Shown: piece by piece, positions 6,717-10,885 of the stretch
Numbering within the stretch: position 1 is the first letter of the stretch
Layout of the letters: each line of letters begins with the position of its first letter
DNA from: an uncultured Erysipelotrichaceae bacterium
GTDB lineage: Bacteria; Bacillota_I; Bacilli_A; RF39; UBA660
Length of the DNA: 10,885 nucleotides
Assembly (NCBI GenBank): GCA_902783915.1
Contig: CACZSX010000102.1
Span: 1-10,885 of the forward strand
Reading direction: 5' to 3'
Notes under the pieces: model-generated
What the model was told of the DNA's origin: nothing
Seen by the model: only the letters and a program-made list of their open reading frames with translations
Databases searched by the model: none
Made by a program: the position numbers and the translations under genes

Positions 6717-6743
6717 AATAATATACATTTCATATAATTTTAT

Positions 6744-6748
6744 GGAGG
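6744..6748 (+). promoter_or_regulatory. Shine-Dalgarno of bofA (decides the start)
   Basis: GGAGG lies 5 bases before the ATG at 6754. An in-frame ATG at 6742 overlaps this motif and has no ribosome-binding site of its own, so 6754 is the start. Confidence 0.85.
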
Positions 6749-6753
6749 ATTAT

Positions 6754-6939
6754 ATGAAGTGTATATTTAATATAATAAGAAAAATTTTTATAGCAGGATT
6801 TACTATCATTACATTTAATTTAATGATAATTCCACTAAATATAGTTATACCAATTAATTTATATACAATAGGTTTTACATATATATTTGGGTTATTATCT
6901 TTACCATTTTTTTCAATATTATTAATGTTTTTTATATAA
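6754..6939 (+). CDS. bofA: BofA-like pro-sigma-K processing inhibitor, short form
   Basis: BofA is a membrane protein that, in the sporulating B. subtilis mother cell, holds the intramembrane protease SpoIVFB inactive and so delays sigma-K activation. This 61-residue, strongly hydrophobic protein aligns without gaps to the B. subtilis BofA C-terminal two thirds: RKIFIAGFTIITFNLM matches AVKFVAGALLLVCVNMF, and IPINLYT matches VPINLVT. As I recall, Asn48, Asn61 and Thr64 of B. subtilis BofA matter for inhibition; their equivalents Asn22, Asn35 and Thr38 are present with identical spacing. The first membrane segment (about 25 residues) is absent. Position between recR and holB agrees with the Bacillus order recR-yaaL-bofA-...-holB. 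Start chosen by GGAGG at 6744-6748; an upstream in-frame ATG at 6742 overlaps that motif. Any role outside sporulation would be inference. Confidence 0.82.
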   Translation: MKCIFNIIRKIFIAGFTIITFNLMIIPLNIVIPINLYTIGFTYIFGLLSLPFFSILLMFFI

Positions 6940-6948
6940 GGAGGATTT

Positions 6949-7902
6949 ATGCTTGAAGATTATAAAGAGTATGACAAAATTATTTATAAGCAGATGGAAA
7001 ATGCAATAAGTAATAATCTTTCTCATGCATATCTATTTGATTTAAATAATAATGTATATGCAGAAAATATGATTATGGCATTTGTAAAAGAAATACTATG
7101 TAAAAAGCATATTAGTAAAGAAGAATATGATAATTGTTCAAAATGTAAAAGAATAGATGATGGAAATTATTCTGAATTAAAAAAAATATATCCAGATGGA
7201 TTAGTAATAAAAAAAGAACAGTTAGATGAATTACAAAAAGAATTTAGCACAAAGGCTCTTGAAAGTGATAAAAAAATATATATAATATATGACGCTGAAA
7301 AACTTAATTTATCAGCAGCCAATAGTCTTTTAAAATTTCTAGAAGAACCTGGAGAAGGAGTAATTGCTATACTCCTTACTAATAATTTAAATAGTGTATT
7401 AAATACTATTTCTTCTAGGTGTCAAATATTAAAATTTAATAATAGTAAGATAGAAGATTTTATAAATTATAATAATATTAATTCAAAAGTAACTATTTAT
7501 AAAATAGCATTTTCTATATTTTTAAGAACTAATATTGATGAATATATAGAAAATTTTGTAAATAGTGTTATTGATTTTTGGAAAACTTATGAATCAAATG
7601 GTAAAAAAATGATAGTATATGAAAAACAATATTTTTTAGATATATTTAAGGAAAAAGAAGAAATACTTAATTTTATAAGATGTTCTATATTATTATATAG
7701 AGATGTAATTAACTATAAATTAAATAATAAAATTTTATATTATAATGATTATGAAGATATTTTAGAAAAAATATCTAATAAAAATGCATTAAATAGACTT
7801 TTGTATAAATTGTCTATATTGCTTAGTAAAGAAAAATTAGTTAGTAAAAATGTAAATGTAAATATGTTTGTTGATGGAATTATAATAGATATGGAGGAGT
7901 AA
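6949..7902 (+). CDS. holB: DNA polymerase III subunit delta'
   Basis: Stator subunit of the clamp loader, partner of DnaX (tau) and HolA (delta). It has 317 residues, close to the usual 320-330. The fold resembles DnaX but is inactive as an ATPase: the P-loop position (LFDLNNNVYAE, 29-39) has no GKT, and the Walker B position reads YIIYDAEKLN. Typical delta' features remain: NNLSHAYLF at the start, a cysteine cluster (Cys51, Cys63, Cys66) in place of the full four-cysteine zinc module, SAANSLLKFLEEP (122-134), and the SRC arginine finger (156-158). The C-terminal half is AT-driven, rich in Ile/Asn/Lys/Tyr, and poorly conserved. AAGGAGG overlapping the bofA stop precedes ATG 6949 by 4 bases. 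Only one base separates its stop from ricT. Confidence 0.93.
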   Translation: MLEDYKEYDKIIYKQMENAISNNLSHAYLFDLNNNVYAENMIMAFVKEILCKKHISKEEYDNCSKCKRIDDGNYSELKKIYPDGLVIKKEQLDELQKEFSTKALESDKKIYIIYDAEKLNLSAANSLLKFLEEPGEGVIAILLTNNLNSVLNTISSRCQILKFNNSKIEDFINYNNINSKVTIYKIAFSIFLRTNIDEYIENFVNSVIDFWKTYESNGKKMIVYEKQYFLDIFKEKEEILNFIRCSILLYRDVINYKLNNKILYYNDYEDILEKISNKNALNRLLYKLSILLSKEKLVSKNVNVNMFVDGIIIDMEE

Positions 7903-7903
7903 A

Positions 7904-8698
7904 ATGGAAAGTGTAGTTGGAATAAGCTTTGATAACAATAATAGAATATACTTTTTTAATCCAAATAAATTAGATGTTAAAGATGGAATAGATGTAATTG
8001 TAGAAACAGAAAGAGGTTTACAATATGGCCATGTAGTAACATCCATAATAGAAAAGAAAAAAGAATCTTTAAATTTGCCATTAAAAAAGGTTATAAGAAT
8101 AGCTACTAAAGAAGATCTAAAAAAATATAAATCTAATATAGAATTAGCTAAAAAGGCAATGATAGAGTGTCAAAAATTAATAGATAAGTATGGCTTTAAT
8201 ATTAAACTTATGGACGCTAGTTTTACATTTGATAGAGAACAATTGATGTATCACTTTCTTTCTGAAGCAAGAATTGATTTTAGATCATTAGTAAAGGATT
8301 TAGCAGCTATATTTAAAACAAGAATAGAATTAAGACAAATAGGAGTTAGAGATAAAGCTAAAGAGATTGGTGGTATTGGACCTTGTGGTAGAATTCTTTG
8401 TTGTTCTGAGTATCTTTCTGATTTTGATTCTGTATCAATAAATATGGCAAAAAATCAAAATTTGTCCTTAAATCCTACTAAAATAAATGGAGCATGTGGT
8501 AGATTATTATGTTGTTTATCATATGAAAATGAAGTATATGATGAGTATAGAAAAGGATTACCTAATTTAGGAGATAAGGTTAAATATAAAGGCAAGGAAG
8601 GAAAAGTAGTAGCGTTAGATATATTAAAAAGGCAGTATACGTTTTTAACCGATGAAGAAGAATATATATTGGTAGAGTTAGATGAAAGTACTAAATGA
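7904..8698 (+). CDS. ricT: RicT (YaaT/PSP1 domain), Fe-S regulator of RNase Y
   Basis: In B. subtilis RicT (YaaT) forms the Ric complex with RicA (YmcA) and RicF (YlbF), carries iron-sulfur clusters, and steers RNase Y in processing of selected mRNAs; mutants affect sporulation, biofilm and competence. This 264-residue protein has the N-terminal barrel (VVGISFDNNNRIYFFNP), the PSP1 core (ERGLQYGHVV, EARIDFRSLVKDL, RTRIELRQIGVRDKAK-like segment), and two cysteine motifs, CGRILCC (161-167) and CGRLLCC (198-204), giving six cysteines at 161, 166, 167, 198, 203 and 204. A KOW-like C-terminal segment (LGDKVKYKGKEGKVV) follows. GGAGG at 7893-7897 is 6 bases before the ATG. It follows holB as in Bacillus, but yabA, next in Bacillus, is missing. 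Whether RicA and RicF exist here is unknown. Confidence 0.94.
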   Translation: MESVVGISFDNNNRIYFFNPNKLDVKDGIDVIVETERGLQYGHVVTSIIEKKKESLNLPLKKVIRIATKEDLKKYKSNIELAKKAMIECQKLIDKYGFNIKLMDASFTFDREQLMYHFLSEARIDFRSLVKDLAAIFKTRIELRQIGVRDKAKEIGGIGPCGRILCCSEYLSDFDSVSINMAKNQNLSLNPTKINGACGRLLCCLSYENEVYDEYRKGLPNLGDKVKYKGKEGKVVALDILKRQYTFLTDEEEYILVELDESTK

Positions 8699-9410
8699 TT
8701 TATTATGGGATGGAGATTTAAAGATATATCAAGATACTGATTCTTTTATGTTTTCTTTAGATTCTGTACTGCTTTCAAATTTTGTAACTATTAATAAAAG
8801 TACAAAGAAAGTATTAGATATAGGTACAGGTAATGCTCCAATTCCAATGATGTTAACAAAAAGAACTAAAGCTATTATTGATGCAGTTGAAATACAGGAA
8901 GAATCTTATAATTTAGCAAAAGAAAGTATTAAATATAATAAATTAGATAAACAAATTAATATAATACAAGGAGATATTAATAAATTATATACTTGTTTGG
9001 GAAATAATTGTTATGATGTGATAGTTAGTAATCCACCATATTATAGTGATAATATGATCAAATCATTAAATAATAATAAAAAGATTGCTAGAAATGATGA
9101 TAATCTAAAATTAGATAATATATTTATGATTGCAAAAAGATTATTAAAAAATAATGGTAATATAGCTATAGTATTTGATACTAAAAGATTAATTGATTTA
9201 ATTTCAACCATGAAATTATATTCAATAGAACCCAAAAAAATTCAATTTATTTATCCAAAAAGTAATAGAGTATCAAATATCTTCTTAATTGAAGGCACTA
9301 AAAATGGTAAACCGGGTTTAAAAGTTTTAAATAGTGTAATACTTCAAAATGATAAGAATAGTTATACAAAAGACATAGAAAAACTATTAAAAGAGTTTGG
9401 GAAATATTAA
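8682..9410 (+). CDS. trmN6: tRNA1(Val) adenine-37 N6-methyltransferase family (YabB/TrmN6-like)
   Basis: Class I SAM-dependent methyltransferase of 242 residues, matching the YabB/YfiC family (about 245). In E. coli the family member methylates A37 of tRNA1(Val); the substrate here is assumed by homology. Motif I is VLDIGTGNAPI (44-54), and the amino-group methylation motif is NPPY (117-120). The N-terminal FSLDSVLLSNF is typical of the family. The ATG at 8682 lies inside ricT, overlapping it by 17 bases in another frame; no strong Shine-Dalgarno is visible, so coupling to ricT translation is likely. The early conserved segment (LWDGDLKIYQ) leaves no room for a later ATG. It ends in GGG-AAA-TAT-TAA, where the first of two half sites of a Noc-type palindrome begins. 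Confidence 0.9.
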   Translation: MKVLNDLLWDGDLKIYQDTDSFMFSLDSVLLSNFVTINKSTKKVLDIGTGNAPIPMMLTKRTKAIIDAVEIQEESYNLAKESIKYNKLDKQINIIQGDINKLYTCLGNNCYDVIVSNPPYYSDNMIKSLNNNKKIARNDDNLKLDNIFMIAKRLLKNNGNIAIVFDTKRLIDLISTMKLYSIEPKKIQFIYPKSNRVSNIFLIEGTKNGKPGLKVLNSVILQNDKNSYTKDIEKLLKEFGKY

Positions 9411-9414
9411 AATT

Positions 9415-9428
9415 ATTTCCCAGGAAAT
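9415..9428. other. Noc-binding-site-like palindrome 2
   Basis: ATTTCCCAGGAAAT matches the Noc consensus ATTTCCCGGGAAAT at 13 of 14 bases; the near-perfect palindrome extends to 22 bp (9411-9432). It fills the trmN6-rsmI gap. A half site GGGAAATA at 9399-9406 can pair with TATTTCCC (9414-9421) as an 8-bp RNA stem, but no T run follows, so it is not a standard terminator. Confidence 0.65.
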
Positions 9429-9444
9429 AATTTGAGGTGATAAA

Positions 9445-10290
9445 ATGAGCCAAAAAAGTTATAATAATACACCAACTTTGTATGTTGTACCTACTCCAAT
9501 AGGTAATTTAGATGATATGACAATTAGAGCGATAAATATTTTAAAAGAAGTAGATGTTATATTTTCAGAGGATACACGTGTAACAAGAAATTTACTAAAT
9601 TATTTTGAAATAAAAAAACATTTAGTATCTTTATATAAATTTAATGAGCAAGAATCCTCATTAAAAATGTTAGAATATTTAAAAGATAATAAAAATGTTG
9701 CACTGGTATCGGATAGAGGCACACCAGTATTAAGTGATCCGGGTAACTTGTGTACAAAAAATGTAATAGACGCAGGATATAATGTTGTATCACTACCTGG
9801 TGCTACTGCGGCAATACCTGCACTAACATCTTCAGGATTAGATGCAAGTAAGTTTCTATTTTATGGTTTTTTAAATAGTAAATCTTCTCAAAGAAAAAAA
9901 GAATTAGAGAAACTAAAGAAGGTAGAATATACTATAATATTTTATGAAGCACCGCATAGAATTTCATCAATGTTAAACGATTTATATAGTGTATTTAAAG
10001 ATAGAGATGTAAGTATATCTCGCGAAATTAGTAAGAAATATGAAGAAATATATAGAGGTAAATTAAGTGCTGTTATTAAAGAGATAGGAGAGCCTAAGGG
10101 GGAATATGTAATAATTGTTTCTGGGAACGAGGAAGTTGTAAACTATGACGACATCACTATAAAAGAACATGTTGCATTATATATTGAAGAAGGTTATAGT
10201 GAAAAGGATGCAATTAAATTAGTAGCTAAAGATAGAAATATTGCTAAAAATGAAGTATATAAGGAAGTAAAATTATTTTCTGGGAAATAA
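9445..10290 (+). CDS. rsmI: 16S rRNA (cytidine-1402-2'-O)-methyltransferase
   Basis: Adds the 2'-O-methyl group to C1402 in the 16S rRNA decoding centre, together with RsmH, which makes the N4-methyl. It has 281 residues, the normal length. It belongs to the tetrapyrrole-methylase fold: LYVVPTPIGNLDDMTIRA (12-29) opens the domain, FSEDTRVTRNLL (40-51) follows, then VSDRGTPVLSDPG (88-100) and LPGATAAIPALTSSGL (117-132) of the SAM-binding site, and FYEAPHRI in the C-terminal half. The motif usually written SDAGTP or SDAGLP reads SDRGTP here. AGGTG ends 5 bases before ATG 9445, downstream of the palindrome at 9411-9432. The yazA gene found before rsmI in Bacillus is absent. The last codons (GGG-AAA-TAA) form the right arm of another palindrome. 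Confidence 0.95.
   Translation: MSQKSYNNTPTLYVVPTPIGNLDDMTIRAINILKEVDVIFSEDTRVTRNLLNYFEIKKHLVSLYKFNEQESSLKMLEYLKDNKNVALVSDRGTPVLSDPGNLCTKNVIDAGYNVVSLPGATAAIPALTSSGLDASKFLFYGFLNSKSSQRKKELEKLKKVEYTIIFYEAPHRISSMLNDLYSVFKDRDVSISREISKKYEEIYRGKLSAVIKEIGEPKGEYVIIVSGNEEVVNYDDITIKEHVALYIEEGYSEKDAIKLVAKDRNIAKNEVYKEVKLFSGK
10275..10288. other. Noc-binding-site-like palindrome 3, within the rsmI 3' end
   Basis: ATTTTCTGGGAAAT matches the Noc consensus at 12 of 14 bases, inside a 22-bp imperfect palindrome (10271-10292) whose two mismatched pairs are T opposite G. It spans the last codons and stop of rsmI. The flanks AATT/AATT repeat those of palindrome 2. Confidence 0.42.
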
Positions 10291-10306
10291 TTTAAGGAGT
10301 GATAAT

Positions 10307-10870
10307 ATGAAATTGATTGTTGGATTAGGAAATCCAGGGAATGAGTATAATAATACTAGACATAATATTGGATTTATGGTGGTTGATAAATTACTAGAAA
10401 AGTATAATCATGATAAATTAAAAGATAAATTCGGTGGTTTATATACAGAAATAGTCATTAATGACGAAAAAGTAATGGTATTAAAACCACAAAAATATAT
10501 TAATTTGTCGGGAGAAGTAATAAGAAAATATGTTGATTACTATAAAATAAATATTGATGATATTCTAATAATAAATGACGATTTAGATCTTGATGTAGGT
10601 AATTTTAAATTAAGACCAACAGGAAGTTCGGCAGGTCATAATGGATTAAAAAATATTGAATTAATGCTTGGTACACAAGATTATAAAAGATTAAAGATTG
10701 GAATATCAAATAATAAGAATATTGATACAAAGGATTATGTACTCAGTAAAATTAGTAAAGATGATATGGATAAAATTAATAATACAATAGATACAGCAAT
10801 GGATATAATATCTGATTATATGAAATTATCTTTTACTGATTTAATGACAAAATATAATAGAAAACAATAG
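10307..10870 (+). CDS. pth: Peptidyl-tRNA hydrolase
   Basis: Releases tRNA from peptidyl-tRNAs that drop off the ribosome. It has 187 residues, a standard length (E. coli 194), and appears complete. Signature GLGNPGNEYNNTRHNIGF (6-23) includes Asn9 and the catalytic His19; NLSG (66-69) supplies Asn66, INDDLDL (89-95) the conserved aspartate Asp91 (E. coli Asp93), and GSSAGHNGLKNI (106-117) the tRNA-contacting Asn112. In B. subtilis this gene is called spoVC because a mutant allele blocks spore coat formation. AAGGAG (10294-10299) lies 7 bases before ATG 10307. It follows rsmI by 16 bp, so it is probably the last visible member of the dnaX operon. The 15 bases after its stop begin with a G-rich stretch that may be the next gene's ribosome-binding site. 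Confidence 0.96.
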   Translation: MKLIVGLGNPGNEYNNTRHNIGFMVVDKLLEKYNHDKLKDKFGGLYTEIVINDEKVMVLKPQKYINLSGEVIRKYVDYYKINIDDILIINDDLDLDVGNFKLRPTGSSAGHNGLKNIELMLGTQDYKRLKIGISNNKNIDTKDYVLSKISKDDMDKINNTIDTAMDIISDYMKLSFTDLMTKYNRKQ

Positions 10871-10885
10871 GGGGCATTTAAAAAG

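Noticed and set aside
6709..6738. Possible promoter (TTTCAT/TATAAT) before bofA
   Set aside because: Its start site would fall in the bofA Shine-Dalgarno, the -35 is poor with an 18-base spacer, and TATAAT is frequent by chance in such AT-rich DNA.
8682..8710. Mollicutes code (TGA = Trp)
   Set aside because: Tryptophans in gyrA, tadA, dnaX, holB and trmN6 all use TGG, and TGA ends ricT exactly where the family ends.
9571..9586. parS-like CACGTG site in rsmI
   Set aside because: Only about 12 of 16 bases match, the left half is poor, and the bases encode a conserved rsmI motif (SEDTRVTR).

Overview
The window is AT-rich (by eye well under 35% GC), gene-dense, and every gene reads on the + strand. 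Gene content and order match the origin-proximal region of low-GC Bacillota: gyrB-gyrA, then the small SRP RNA gene, tadA, and dnaX-ebfC-recR-bofA-holB-ricT-trmN6-rsmI-pth. In Bacillus subtilis the small SRP RNA gene also sits beside tadA and dnaX, and dnaX-yaaK-recR-bofA and holB-yaaT-yabB-yabC (rsmI) keep the same order. Tryptophan is encoded by TGG throughout and ricT ends in TGA, so the standard bacterial code applies rather than the Mollicutes code. A bofA gene points to a spore-forming lineage or a descendant of one. Absence of yabA, yazA and tmk from this stretch, together with short intergenic gaps, suggests a streamlined member of Bacilli or a relative. I cannot name the genus.

Region by region: 1-785 is the C-terminal part of gyrB. 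Bases 797-3274 are gyrA, closed by a strong intrinsic terminator whose loop contains the gyrA stop codon. Bases 3275-3570 are non-coding but full of signals: four ParB-binding parS sites (three in an exact 34-bp tandem array) around a very short SRP RNA gene with its own promoter. Bases 3571-4002 are tadA. Bases 4003-4123 hold a perfect palindrome matching the Noc nucleoid-occlusion site and a promoter for the next operon. Bases 4124-10870 form one probable nine-gene operon with gaps of at most about 40 bp and two overlaps.

The genes join three jobs. Chromosome topology and replication: gyrase, the clamp-loader subunits DnaX and HolB, and RecR/EbfC in DNA maintenance. Translation fidelity: TadA and TrmN6 modify tRNA, RsmI modifies 16S rRNA, Pth recycles peptidyl-tRNA. 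Development: BofA and RicT.

I see no undescribed multi-gene system. The most notable content is in the DNA sites: a compact parS cluster wrapped around ffs, and a family of Noc-type palindromes placed at the 3' ends of three genes, partly written into their last codons. Next in interest are a short BofA lacking its first membrane segment and a TadA with an altered C-terminal loop.
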